A stretch of DNA of 46,554 nucleotides from a virus. The stretch spans positions 1 to 46,554 of the IMG/VR virus record IMGVR_UViG_3300009370_000050. One strand, 5' to 3'. The notes under the pieces were generated by a model. That model saw only the letters and a list, made by a program, of their open reading frames with translations, did not search any database and was not told where the DNA came from. The position numbers and the translations under genes are program-made. Shown piece after piece: positions 17,299 through 26,188 of the stretch (within the stretch, counting starts at the first letter, position 1; every line of letters begins with the position of its first letter).

Positions 17299-19550
17299 TA
17301 CTCGCTCCCTCCTGTTAGCTTACTAACCAGTATATCATATTCAGCTTTATTTAATACATTCTGGTCTAATAATAAATTAAGTTCTTCTAAGTTACTACCT
17401 GCATATGTGGTTAAGTTTACATCTCTTGGAGGTGCATTCTGGTCAGGACTTAAATTGTTCTTTACATTAGCATTTGTATCATTAACTAATTTAGTCCCAC
17501 TCCTTTGCTTACCTCGTTCCACTGCGAAGTCAGCAGCTTTACCTTGCCAGCTACTACCTTGTTCTTTACCTGTTTGGTCCTCATAGAAACTAGAAAAGAT
17601 TTTAGCAATGTTACCAAAGTATGCTTGACCTTCAGGAGTCTTCTGATATTCCTTAGCCCATTCCCATTTATCTTTTAACCATTTACCTACTTTAGTCTTA
17701 GGTTCTTTTGTAGGAGTACCACCATCTGATAAAGCATCTACAACATCTTTTGTTTCTTCTACAACCAGTTTTGAATCTGAAGTATCATCATTAAGGTCAG
17801 TTGATATTGCTGAAGTTATTTCATTTGTTTCAGGATTATCAGTTACCTCAGCTAAGTCAGTATTAATAGATTCAACTTCTTCATCATCAATAACAGCCCC
17901 TCCATCTCCATCTCCCTCTGTAACAAGTTCAGGTCCATCACTATCAGAAGTAATCTCTAAATTACCTGCATCTGAGTCAGAGGTAATAGGCTCATTCTTA
18001 TCAGAAGTAATAGAACCTTTCTCTACCCATTGACCATCTACATATTCCATCTCAGTACCTGGGTCGTCTTTCATATAATCAACTATACCTTCTGCTTTCC
18101 TATCTTGTATATATTGTTTCTGTTGCTCAGGAGTAAGTTGCTCAAACTGTGCTTGGTCTATCTCTTGTTGGTCTTGAGGTGTATCTAATATCTCTTGCAT
18201 TGTATCGTGTACAACCTTACCATCCTCTAAAGATTCATACTTACCTAAATCAGTTCCTTTATTCCAATCATCAAGTTGTTGAGTAACATCCTCATCAGGC
18301 CTACCAAACCTCTTATGCATTATCTCCCCATTAGGTCCTGTATATAATCTCTTTCGATTAAAACCTTTAGGTAACTCAAGATTACTTCTTTGCATTTGTC
18401 CTGGAGTAAACTCAGGTACATCTGCTAGGTCCACATTAATAGGATTATTTTCTAAGTATTGTTCTTGTATACTTTTAATAGGCTTAGGTTGAAACTTTCC
18501 ATCTACATATTCATAATTATCTCCAAAGCTATGAGCTTGTCCGTCAACTGTATTAGTATTAAGTTGAGGGTCGAACTGAACTCCAAATGGATTATCCTTA
18601 GTTTTATTCTGATTGTTAATAATATTCTCATAACTAAAGTTAGGATTGTTAGATAAAGATATACCAGAACTATAATCATTACCACTTGTTATATCATTAA
18701 ATGTTTTAGCTTGGTCTAACCTCTCTTGAAATGTAAGATTAGGTTGGCCTGTCATAAAATTAAATCCTGGGTTATTTTCAGTAGGTACATCCCCTCCACT
18801 ACTTGTTGTAGTATCTATAGTGAATGGTTCTGATACACCTTCAACTGTTGCACTCTCACTTGTTATAGGTGGTGGTGGTTCTGTTGTAGCTCCATATGTT
18901 TGACCATACTTTGCATTCTGCATAGCTACATAATTCTCATAGCCAGGCATTCCAGGTATGACAGAATAATGCTCCTCCTGAGGTTGGTTATAATCAACAC
19001 CATCTACACCAAACATATCCTCATCACTTACAGGATTACCAAAGTCATCTAATACAGTTCCATCTTCTGTACTTGAGAACCCTGAATCATCAACACTTTC
19101 TCCATAAGAATTTCCAGGATTATTATTAATTAAATTAGATACAGGCTCTCCATTAACCACTTCTAAATTATTAACATCCTCAGCATTTAAAGGGTTACTA
19201 TTATCGTGTACTATTTCTGCATCTGTAATAGGTGGTAACCCTTCTGTATTCCCATATGTAGGGTCCTCAGAGTATCCATCTGGAGATATAACTTCAGGAC
19301 TACCATCCCATAAAGTCTGTCCTTGTATATCATCAGGGAATGTAGATGTTCCACTACCACTTAATGCTTGTGCAGGGTTAAGTTCTACATTTTCTGGAAT
19401 CTCTGTTAATGCTACATCTGTAGAATCAGCAGGTGCTCCTCCTTCACTAAAAGTAGATAGACTACTTATAGCATTTTGCAAATCTTCATCCTTCTTTTTG
19501 TTCATCTGATTCAGATGCTCATAAGGATTGTTAGAAGGTTGGTATGTCAT
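17298..19550 (-). CDS. Large acidic disordered virion protein, 750 aa
   Basis: Dominated by low-complexity acidic sequence rich in D, E, N, S, T, P and G (EGGAPADSTDVALTEIPEN, VEEVNGEP-like segments). A cluster of ITSD repeats occurs at about residues 510-540. The folded part seems limited to the last about 130 residues (KVGKWLKDKWEWAKEYQKTP, YFGNIAKIFSSFYEDQ), which are helical. The C-terminal region GSNLEELNLLLDQNVLNKAEYD is another helix. No enzyme motif is visible. The ribosome binding site AAAGGAG is formed by the right flank of palindromic element copy 3. It probably belongs to the ejected or internal protein set with its two downstream neighbours; the precise role is unknown. Confidence 0.8.
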   Translation of the reverse strand: MTYQPSNNPYEHLNQMNKKKDEDLQNAISSLSTFSEGGAPADSTDVALTEIPENVELNPAQALSGSGTSTFPDDIQGQTLWDGSPEVISPDGYSEDPTYGNTEGLPPITDAEIVHDNSNPLNAEDVNNLEVVNGEPVSNLINNNPGNSYGESVDDSGFSSTEDGTVLDDFGNPVSDEDMFGVDGVDYNQPQEEHYSVIPGMPGYENYVAMQNAKYGQTYGATTEPPPPITSESATVEGVSEPFTIDTTTSSGGDVPTENNPGFNFMTGQPNLTFQERLDQAKTFNDITSGNDYSSGISLSNNPNFSYENIINNQNKTKDNPFGVQFDPQLNTNTVDGQAHSFGDNYEYVDGKFQPKPIKSIQEQYLENNPINVDLADVPEFTPGQMQRSNLELPKGFNRKRLYTGPNGEIMHKRFGRPDEDVTQQLDDWNKGTDLGKYESLEDGKVVHDTMQEILDTPQDQQEIDQAQFEQLTPEQQKQYIQDRKAEGIVDYMKDDPGTEMEYVDGQWVEKGSITSDKNEPITSDSDAGNLEITSDSDGPELVTEGDGDGGAVIDDEEVESINTDLAEVTDNPETNEITSAISTDLNDDTSDSKLVVEETKDVVDALSDGGTPTKEPKTKVGKWLKDKWEWAKEYQKTPEGQAYFGNIAKIFSSFYEDQTGKEQGSSWQGKAADFAVERGKQRSGTKLVNDTNANVKNNLSPDQNAPPRDVNLTTYAGSNLEELNLLLDQNVLNKAEYDILVSKLTGGSE

Positions 19551-19563
19551 TGTTAGCTCCTTT

Positions 19564-19578
19564 GTTTAAATTATGAAC
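19564..19578 (-). promoter_or_regulatory. Palindromic element copy 3
   Basis: On the minus strand GTTCATAATTTAAAC, one mismatch from a perfect inverted repeat, with CTAT before it and AAAG after it. It lies in the 35-nt gap between the 318-aa and 750-aa genes, and its AAAG flank merges into the AAAGGAG ribosome binding site of the latter. Confidence 0.55.
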
Positions 19579-19585
19579 ATAGTTC

Positions 19586-20542
19586 TTATCCGAATAATCC
19601 AAGTAGACCTCCAATCCCTGCACCTATAGGACCACCCATAGCAAACCCTGAAGCTGCTCCTGACAAAGCACCAGCTATAGGATTTTTAGAAGGTTCATTA
19701 GGTACATACTGTCCACCACTCATAGCTGCTAAACCAGTCGCTGTTTTCTGTAATACATCAAGTTCCCAATTAGCGTCCTTGATATTCAAATCAGTCGAAG
19801 CTGCTTCATAATCTGTGAGTGCAGTTATTCTAGTTTTCTTAATTTCAGATGCAGTTGTTATTACAGTCGCTCCTAACTGTAGTTGCATTTGAAGTACTGT
19901 CATCATCATCTGAGATGCAGTGGCTATGAAGTTTAACCTACCCTCATAGTACTTGGTTTTCATTTGTTTCTTAAAATTACTTATATCTTTTAATCTTGTT
20001 ATTTCTAGATTAGCCATACCTTGTACAAATGCAGATGAGTACACTGCATTAATATCAGACATACCTGCTGAGAATGCTACGATACCAGTTGCATATTGGT
20101 CTTCTGTTTTATCCTCATACACATCTACCTCATCATCAATATAAGATGCACTATGAATAGTACCATCAAATGTCTGTGCAGCTTGTGTTGTAAAGTTAGC
20201 CCAATCAGTAACTGGATTAACATTTTGCCAAGCTGTTGTTAGTAAACCAGATAATGTATCCATACCTTGTAAATCTGTATTAGGATTATATGCTATCGCT
20301 GTAGTATAAGGATTAGCATTAAGTGAAGCAGGGTATATATTTTTATAATCATAAGGTGATGTAGGGTCACTACCTAATAAACCTTCGTGCCAGTCCTCTT
20401 GATATTGAGGATATTTAACCTCACCACTACTTCCTCCACCTCCTCCTTTACATTCTGATATAGGTCCACTATATTCATATGAATCTTCTGATATAATATT
20501 ACCAGTATTCATATCTATAGTAACCTCATTATATATCTTCAT
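19586..20542 (-). CDS. Ejection/internal virion protein with Gly-rich hydrophobic C-terminus, 318 aa
   Basis: The N-terminus MKIYNEVTIDMNTGNIISEDS followed by a Gly/Ser linker (CKGGGGGSSG) is a pattern I associate with podoviral ejection proteins. The middle (about 140-265) is long helix (NAVYSSAFVQGMANLEITRLKD, ATASQMMMTVLQMQLQLGA). The last about 35 residues are a glycine-zipper-like hydrophobic stretch (AGALSGAASGFAMGGPIG, GGLLGLFG) able to insert in membrane. The likely role is part of the trans-envelope DNA injection channel. The gene overlaps the GNAT-like gene by 14 nt and has the site GGAGAATATAAAA. Sure of the gene; the function is by pattern and position. Confidence 0.8.
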   Translation of the reverse strand: MKIYNEVTIDMNTGNIISEDSYEYSGPISECKGGGGGSSGEVKYPQYQEDWHEGLLGSDPTSPYDYKNIYPASLNANPYTTAIAYNPNTDLQGMDTLSGLLTTAWQNVNPVTDWANFTTQAAQTFDGTIHSASYIDDEVDVYEDKTEDQYATGIVAFSAGMSDINAVYSSAFVQGMANLEITRLKDISNFKKQMKTKYYEGRLNFIATASQMMMTVLQMQLQLGATVITTASEIKKTRITALTDYEAASTDLNIKDANWELDVLQKTATGLAAMSGGQYVPNEPSKNPIAGALSGAASGFAMGGPIGAGIGGLLGLFG

Positions 20543-21116
20543 TTTTATATTCTCCTTCTTTAATTAGAGTTTCTTTAAATCTATCTTCGTTGTACTCAGT
20601 CTTACCTTTATTTAAATTATTATCTATACCTGATATAATATTCCTTAAGTCATTAGGTTTAATAGATGTATGAACATCCCACTCTATAAACTTATAATTA
20701 GAATGTCCATTAGGTAATTGTTCTACAATATCTATTATCTTAGGTACATCAGTATAAGCAGTTACCCTTGCACAATTATTACCCTTAGCATACTTTGATA
20801 ATGTAAAGAATAATGATAAGTACATTTTACCTGTTAATAATTTCTTAGACCATAATGCATATATCATTAGATTTTTAACATCAGCTACATGGTCGTGTAC
20901 AATAGTTGTTACACATACTCCGTGTATCTTAGGGTCCTCAGGATTATAGTCCTCACATAGCACCCAACATTGAGACTCTTCCATTAACAAACTTGTAAGT
21001 ACATTATTCATTCTTTCAGGAGTCATATAAGTTGTAGCAGGATTTGCTAATTGTATAGCATCTCTTATCTCCTCCCAATAATCACTTACTTGTTGTGGTA
21101 ATAGTTTTAACATCAT
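20529..21116 (-). CDS. GNAT-fold-like virion-cluster protein, 195 aa
   Basis: The central pattern resembles the GNAT fold: CWVLCEDYNP, then HGVCVTTIVHDHVADVKNLMIYALW as two strands with a beta bulge, then a helix MYLSLFFTLSKYAKGNNCARVTAYT leading to a late strand. Small GNAT-like proteins at this place, next to the nozzle gene, are common in aquatic podoviruses. The R/Q-x-x-G-x-G/A acetyl-CoA loop is not clear, so acetyltransferase activity is doubtful. The C-terminal about 40 residues are charged and flexible. It starts 2 nt after the nozzle-like gene ends. An acetyltransferase or a structural adaptor are both possible. Confidence 0.65.
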   Translation of the reverse strand: MMLKLLPQQVSDYWEEIRDAIQLANPATTYMTPERMNNVLTSLLMEESQCWVLCEDYNPEDPKIHGVCVTTIVHDHVADVKNLMIYALWSKKLLTGKMYLSLFFTLSKYAKGNNCARVTAYTDVPKIIDIVEQLPNGHSNYKFIEWDVHTSIKPNDLRNIISGIDNNLNKGKTEYNEDRFKETLIKEGEYKNEDI

Positions 21117-21118
21117 AA

Positions 21119-22960
21119 TTAATAAGCCCCTCTTGTAAATCTTTTATCAGATAACTGCCACCTTAAATTTACAGAATCTGGTAGAACTGTATTAGCAATC
21201 TCTTTACTTAATGTATGTATTCTTATTTTAAAATAATAACCTTCAACACCAAAGTAATAAGAGTCTACTTGGTCGCTAAGTACTCTAACTGTTTTCTTTC
21301 TCCAATGTGTACTAGCACTATAATTTACTGTAGCTGCATCAGTATCACCTGCATATATAACTGCACTAGATTTATAAAATACAGTTATAAATATTTGAGA
21401 CCTACCTATAACAGGAGTAATATTGGAAGGGTCTAAATCTACATTACCTACAGAACCAAAGTTTATCTGTACCCAATTTAATCTACATAATCCTTTAGGA
21501 GCAAATGAAAATGCATCTGTTTGCAAATCAATACCTGTACGAGGACTAGGATAAGTATCTCCAGTTATCCAACAATTATCTACTATATCATTATCTACGG
21601 CAGCTGGGAATGATACACTATTTAAAGGATGTAAACTTGCTCTACCTGTAAATCTAAAAGAAGTTTCTGACATCCCTGTCTCAGTTAGTATCAATGATTT
21701 ATTAGGCATACTTATTACATACCTATTAGTAGATGTATCCCAAAAGCAATGTAAGTGTTCTGGCTCTATCTCTCCATTTAATACTATATTAGTAATCTCA
21801 GGTTTAATATGGTCTCTATAATTTTTATGTTCTAATTTACCTTTTTGATTTACACAACATACATTTCCTGTACTTGATACGAAGAAAACTTCTGTTCCAT
21901 TTTTACCTAAACATACTGAGGTAGGAGATTGTAATCCTATATCAGCTATATGTTCAAATCCATATGTAGCTATTGGTTTACTTTGTAATGTAAGCATACC
22001 TGTATGTTTTCTAGTCTGCACAATAACATTCTTACCAATAGGAGTTAAAGCAACAATAGGCTCGTGATAAGGTAACACCATCCACCCTGATTGATTCTGT
22101 TTAGTTCTTCTAAATTTATATGCATCTGTTTCAGAGCCATAGTCATCAAAATGTATTGTATCAGAACTGCCTGACTTTACTATATCAGGATAAAATAATT
22201 CAAGTGCATCTCCTCCACCTATACTAGACCACCAAACTGTCTGAGTTTGCCAGTCGTCATAAGAGATACTCATATCAAATGGAGACTGTTGTCCACTATC
22301 TACATTCCATCTATCGTAAATAGTTTTCATCTCAGTACTCATACCTTTTGCAAAATTAGCTAGTAATAATCTACCTCTATGTTCTGTACCACATTTAATA
22401 ATAGCTACATCATTCTGAGCTGTACCATTGTATATTATAATCTTATCTAAAGTATCAGCATATTTAGGATTAATCACACCTAATTGATGTTTCATTATAA
22501 CATCTGTACCATTAAATGCTAACCAAAAATTTTGATTAAAGTATGCAAACTTCCAAGGACCTGCTCCAGATATAGTATCAGTAGCACCTCCATCAGGTGT
22601 ATATAAAGTTATACTAGCAGATGAGAATGTAGTGTCAGATAGAACAGTTACTAACTCCATATCATTCTTACCAAACCAATAAAGTGTATGGTCTGTAGGA
22701 TGAGATACACCACTATCCATAGCTTGACCATAAGGCCAAGTATAGTATAATCCAGCACCTGTCATTGCAGCTGTAGTAAATGGATATATAAAATGTTGTA
22801 AGACAGATAAATGTTCTTTCTCAACAATACATTCCATAGCTGTCTCTAAATACTTTATTTTATCTTTAGCATCTTTTACATTCCAACCTCTAGGATGTCC
22901 TTCAGGTCTAAGCCCTTTCAGAAACATATCACTAATATCTAATTGAAATTCTTTAGCCAT
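21119..22960 (-). CDS. Tail nozzle-like beta-propeller protein, 613 aa
   Basis: A beta-rich protein with propeller-like repeating strands: TLYWFGKNDMELVTVLSD, FWLAFNGTDVIMKH, GRLLLANFAKG, TPIGKNVIVQTRK, and TEVFFVSSTGNVCCVNQKGK. The last about 150 residues form another beta-rich domain (LNWVQINFGSVG, RSQIFITVFYKSS). It follows the adaptor and a small beta protein, which is the place of the nozzle gene in SU10/phiEco32-like podoviruses. By analogy it would form the tail tip through which DNA leaves. Start MAKEFQLDISDMF at 22960, 8-nt overlap with the upstream gene. The assignment is by fold pattern and gene order. Confidence 0.65.
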   Translation of the reverse strand: MAKEFQLDISDMFLKGLRPEGHPRGWNVKDAKDKIKYLETAMECIVEKEHLSVLQHFIYPFTTAAMTGAGLYYTWPYGQAMDSGVSHPTDHTLYWFGKNDMELVTVLSDTTFSSASITLYTPDGGATDTISGAGPWKFAYFNQNFWLAFNGTDVIMKHQLGVINPKYADTLDKIIIYNGTAQNDVAIIKCGTEHRGRLLLANFAKGMSTEMKTIYDRWNVDSGQQSPFDMSISYDDWQTQTVWWSSIGGGDALELFYPDIVKSGSSDTIHFDDYGSETDAYKFRRTKQNQSGWMVLPYHEPIVALTPIGKNVIVQTRKHTGMLTLQSKPIATYGFEHIADIGLQSPTSVCLGKNGTEVFFVSSTGNVCCVNQKGKLEHKNYRDHIKPEITNIVLNGEIEPEHLHCFWDTSTNRYVISMPNKSLILTETGMSETSFRFTGRASLHPLNSVSFPAAVDNDIVDNCWITGDTYPSPRTGIDLQTDAFSFAPKGLCRLNWVQINFGSVGNVDLDPSNITPVIGRSQIFITVFYKSSAVIYAGDTDAATVNYSASTHWRKKTVRVLSDQVDSYYFGVEGYYFKIRIHTLSKEIANTVLPDSVNLRWQLSDKRFTRGAY

Positions 22961-23429
22961 CTTTAACTACCTCTTTTATAGCAACTTCACTTCTATCAGG
23001 ATATAATTTAAATGCTCCCCATAATCCACCTGCCCTAGCATCTATATTCTTTAAGTCGTTTTCGTCTGTATGTACAAGACTTACAGATAATCTATCTCCT
23101 GGTAATACTTCTAATATAAGGTCAGGGTATTCATTATCACCTTGCTTCATTGGTAAGTCTGTAAATGTTGATACTCCAGACCTAACAAGTGTAGCCCTTA
23201 CAGTTATTGTTTTTAAATTACCTGTTAGACTTTCAAGATGTATCTTTAATCCTTTAAGTATACCTCGAATAGCTATCATCCTTTTATATATAACAGGATT
23301 TTCAAAAGTCTCACAAGAGAAAGAAACTGAAGAAGGAGGTATTGTTACATATGTTCTCTTTGCTTCAGACTCTCGCCACTTGATATACTCAGGTCGCTTT
23401 CTAAAATTATGTCTATCTTCTCTAGGCAT
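22953..23429 (-). CDS. Small beta-rich head-tail joining protein, 158 aa
   Basis: Sits between the adaptor and the nozzle-like gene, one base overlapping the adaptor stop. The sequence is beta-rich after a basic N-terminus (MPREDRHNFRKRPEY): KRTYVTIPPSSVSFSCETF, GILKGLKIHLES, KTITVRATLVRSG, DLILEVLPGDRLSVSLVHT. That looks like a jelly-roll or Ig-like fold. It may be a tail or neck accessory. I recognise no family. Confidence 0.75.
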   Translation of the reverse strand: MPREDRHNFRKRPEYIKWRESEAKRTYVTIPPSSVSFSCETFENPVIYKRMIAIRGILKGLKIHLESLTGNLKTITVRATLVRSGVSTFTDLPMKQGDNEYPDLILEVLPGDRLSVSLVHTDENDLKNIDARAGGLWGAFKLYPDRSEVAIKEVVKDG

Positions 23430-24100
23430 TATAACCTCCTATCTAATTTATATTGTTCTGTCATTGTATTTACTTCAGCAAGTTCTTGGTCTACTATATC
23501 GAAATCAATATGCTTAACTGCCTCTTTAATTCCCTCATTCCAACCTTTAGCACCTTCCATATTTCTATAGAATACTTCTAATTTATATAAAGCTGATTGT
23601 ATAATTAAGTCAGGATAATTAATAGACAACCAAGTCTCTCCACTCTCAGCCCAATCAGTGCCTGTATTAAATCTATCATAGGATAATATAGTTAATCGAA
23701 AAGGTTGTGCTCCAATCGGTTTAGCTCCAATTTGTACAACTGCTCCACCATTAGGACTATTAGTAAAAGAAGGTACCCAATGTGCTGGAGTACTCTCTTC
23801 TTGATTAGCTTGATATAATGCTACAAACTCATCACTTGTTAGTTTAGTTAATTTAATGTAACTAGTACCATCAAACCAATACACTGATTTAACTGCTCTA
23901 GCCATTGGAGCAGATAGTGCATCTTTACCTGCTTGGTTTGAAATAGTTTCGTATCTATACATATTAGATACAGGAACAAGAGATGATAGATAATCATATC
24001 CTGCTTTAATAAAGAATTCACTTCGGTCACCTGAGGTATCCTCAAAATCTCCTCGACCGCTGATTTCTATAAATTTAGTTCTTAGGTCTGCAAATGTCAT
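23429..24100 (-). CDS. Phage adaptor (head-tail connector) protein, 223 aa
   Basis: The start MTFADLRTKFIEISGRGDF, then AGYDYLSSLVPV and long helical stretches, matches the SU10-type adaptor family that docks under the portal ring. The middle is beta-rich (VYWFDGTSYIKLTKLTSDEF, GAVVQIGAKPIGAQPFRLTIL). Helices follow (PDLIIQSALYKLEVFYRNME, AVKHIDFDIVDQELAEVNTMTEQY). Length and position between the capsid region and the nozzle agree. GGAGATGATAG upstream provides the ribosome binding site. Confidence 0.75.
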   Translation of the reverse strand: MTFADLRTKFIEISGRGDFEDTSGDRSEFFIKAGYDYLSSLVPVSNMYRYETISNQAGKDALSAPMARAVKSVYWFDGTSYIKLTKLTSDEFVALYQANQEESTPAHWVPSFTNSPNGGAVVQIGAKPIGAQPFRLTILSYDRFNTGTDWAESGETWLSINYPDLIIQSALYKLEVFYRNMEGAKGWNEGIKEAVKHIDFDIVDQELAEVNTMTEQYKLDRRL

Positions 24101-24119
24101 CTATCATCTCCTTTTCTCA

Positions 24120-24395
24120 TTAGTATTTCTTACCTTTTGCTGGTTGTTCTTTCTTACCACTCTCTTCTTTTTTCTTCTCAGGTGGTTTTGCTTCGTCTTT
24201 CTTTTTCTCTACAGGTTCTTTCTTTTTCCTATTGTCAACTCCGTGACCTTTACTTTTATTAGTGTCTTTTTTAGAGCCACCTCCACCACCACGATTACCT
24301 GAGCCACTACCACTACTACCTGTACCACCAGTGGCTTGTCCTGATTTATTTTGTTTACCGAGTTCTTTTAAAAACTCATCTACTGGTCCTGCCAT
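24120..24395 (-). CDS. Lysine/glycine-rich low-complexity protein, 91 aa
   Basis: After a short helix (PVDEFLKELGKQN) the product is a Gly/Ser stretch (GGTGSSGSGSGNRGGGGG) followed by a highly charged K/E/P tail (KKKEPVEKKKDEAKPPEKKK). It is intrinsically disordered. The ATG has the site ACGGAGG just after the capsid hairpin. It may be a minor capsid-associated or DNA-condensing protein; that is inference from charge and place next to the major capsid gene. No family is recognised. Confidence 0.75.
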   Translation of the reverse strand: MAGPVDEFLKELGKQNKSGQATGGTGSSGSGSGNRGGGGGSKKDTNKSKGHGVDNRKKKEPVEKKKDEAKPPEKKKEESGKKEQPAKGKKY

Positions 24396-24412
24396 ATTAA
24401 CCTCCGTTAATT

Positions 24413-24440
24413 AAGGGAGAGGCTCCGAACACTCTCCCTT
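24413..24440 (-). terminator. Strong hairpin after the major capsid gene
   Basis: A perfect 9-bp stem, AAGGGAGAG with CTCTCCCTT, and a 10-nt loop lie in the 66-nt gap downstream of the capsid stop. On the minus strand it is not followed by a U-run (AATTAACGG), so it may be a leaky attenuator or a 3' end stabiliser that keeps capsid mRNA abundant. Confidence 0.6.
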
Positions 24441-24461
24441 TAGATTAAAGAATACTAAAGA

Positions 24462-25739
24462 TTAGGATGGGTTATCCAATCCAATACCTTTTAATATTCC
24501 GAAACATTCTGGATGATGAACTTCAAGTCCACATTCAGTTAGATACTCTTCTTTCAAACCATCAATACCAGCTTGTGTTACATCACTAAATTTAGTGTCT
24601 GTAATGTATCTGTATTTAAGTTTATCAGGTTCTAATACAATCATTTGATTTCTAGTACCTGACTCATAACTTAATAATGGATGAGTCTTAAGAGTAACTG
24701 TTCCAAATGGTGTTATCCATTCAACAACTTTAATACCATAAGCTTCGCTTGTAGGTTTAAGTTGGATATTACCAGTTGCTTTAGCTATCTTTTGAATACC
24801 TAATAAAGCACCACTTCCACACAAGGCTAACTTTTCAGATGAGCCGTGTCTGAAGATTTGCTCAAGAGTTGAATCTAAGAAAGCCTCACCACTAGCAGTC
24901 CAATCATCTCCTGAAGCACCACCGTGAGCAACTATATCAGTATCATTAACAAAGTCTAATACATTACCACTCGCATTAGCATTAATGAAATTGATTAAGC
25001 CATCTGTAGTTCTTTCAGGTAGACCATTAGAACCTGTGTTCTCTGATTTAACTCCCCAAAGAAATGCTTTTTCCATTTCGATAGAGTGTAATTCAAGAGC
25101 CTCTCTTTTTAACTCTTTATAAGCATCACCAGTTCTTAACCTAGTTGCTTTCGCAGTACGAGATATTTCCAATGGAGTTCTAAAAATTTGTGTAAAATTT
25201 GTGAACTTAGTTGGGTCGTATGTGATAGCTTCAGGTGAACCAGCACCCTCAGAATTAACTGTACCAATCACTTGACAATAATTAGCAGTTTGCACTAAAC
25301 CATTATTCGCTTCAAGCAATTTGATAGCTGCATAAGATGAAGCACCAGCTACTGATATACCAGTTACTTTACCTACTGTATCTTGTGCTTGGTTAGTAGT
25401 TAATCTTAATAGTACAGTTTGACCTGCTCTAAAATTAGCTACCTCAGTTGCTGTCATCTTTTTATACAGAGTTGTACCTGCAATATCAGAACCTGTAGGG
25501 TTACCACTTAATCCTGAAGATGTGTACAAACCTGCTGTAGTTGCAGTCTGTGTTGGAAGTGTTTTTGTCCACCAATTATACTCTGGGTCATCAGTAGACT
25601 CTTCACTTATTTTACTTAATACCGCTGTTAATGGAGCAGAACCATTAGGATATAAATATAAAATCATCTCCCTCCAATTCTTAGGTCGCTGGTCGGTAAC
25701 CCAACTTCCTGTTCCCCTCATTCCAAGAAATCCAGCCAT
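24462..25739 (-). CDS. Major capsid protein (DUF5309/SU10-like), 425 aa
   Basis: The N-terminus MAGFLGMRGTGSWVTDQRP followed by REMILYLYPNGSAPLTAVLSKI and DPEYNWWTKTLP is the pattern of DUF5309 major capsid proteins with the HK97 fold. Later parts fit as well: FTQIFRTPLEISRTAKATRL, a long spine-type helix region AYKELKREALELHSIEMEKAFLWG, and the C-terminal EEYLTECGLEVHHPECFGILKGI. It follows scaffold and decoration genes and precedes the adaptor, the usual order. The ribosome binding site is AGAAGGAGG. It is likely the most expressed late gene; a 9-bp hairpin follows it. Confidence 0.88.
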   Translation of the reverse strand: MAGFLGMRGTGSWVTDQRPKNWREMILYLYPNGSAPLTAVLSKISEESTDDPEYNWWTKTLPTQTATTAGLYTSSGLSGNPTGSDIAGTTLYKKMTATEVANFRAGQTVLLRLTTNQAQDTVGKVTGISVAGASSYAAIKLLEANNGLVQTANYCQVIGTVNSEGAGSPEAITYDPTKFTNFTQIFRTPLEISRTAKATRLRTGDAYKELKREALELHSIEMEKAFLWGVKSENTGSNGLPERTTDGLINFINANASGNVLDFVNDTDIVAHGGASGDDWTASGEAFLDSTLEQIFRHGSSEKLALCGSGALLGIQKIAKATGNIQLKPTSEAYGIKVVEWITPFGTVTLKTHPLLSYESGTRNQMIVLEPDKLKYRYITDTKFSDVTQAGIDGLKEEYLTECGLEVHHPECFGILKGIGLDNPS

Positions 25740-25771
25740 AGCTACATTCCTCCTTCTTTTTTAGTTATTGT

Positions 25772-26164
25772 TTACGATTGGACAATAGCCCAGCTATCTC
25801 CATCACTTGTGCAAGTGCAAAGTTTACTTGTCGATACTACAGTATCACCTGCTCCACCACCATTATCTACTATTGTTAAATTAGTAGTGGCTTTAGTGAA
25901 GTTAATTACTACCTTTGCATTTGCTCCCATCTCATTAGCATTTGGAAGCTGTAAACTTATAGCTCCTGATGCTGACGAGGTGGCATTTACATAACCTTGA
26001 TAATGTTCCAACACTTTAGTTATTGGAGCACCATCTGAGGTGTATGTACTTATTTCGTACTTGTGACATTTGGTTCTATTTAGATGCCTAGTCCAAGTTG
26101 CTGATGTACTACCAGCTCCTGGAATAGGGTCTACATATTTACCAACTACTATTACTTCTGCCAT
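25772..26164 (-). CDS. Capsid decoration/head fibre-like protein, 130 aa
   Basis: Located between scaffold and major capsid. The product is beta-rich and Gly/Ser/Thr-rich (IPGAGSTSATWTRHLN, AKVVINFTKATTNLTIVDNGG). It ends with TSDGDSWAIVQS, a motif I associate with phage head decoration or fibre proteins. It may trimerise on the capsid surface. The ribosome binding site AGGAGG lies just before the ATG. Two cysteines (LCTC) near the end are unusual but not diagnostic. Confidence 0.7.
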   Translation of the reverse strand: MAEVIVVGKYVDPIPGAGSTSATWTRHLNRTKCHKYEISTYTSDGAPITKVLEHYQGYVNATSSASGAISLQLPNANEMGANAKVVINFTKATTNLTIVDNGGGAGDTVVSTSKLCTCTSDGDSWAIVQS

Positions 26165-26188
26165 CTATGTACCTCCTGTTAGGTTGAT

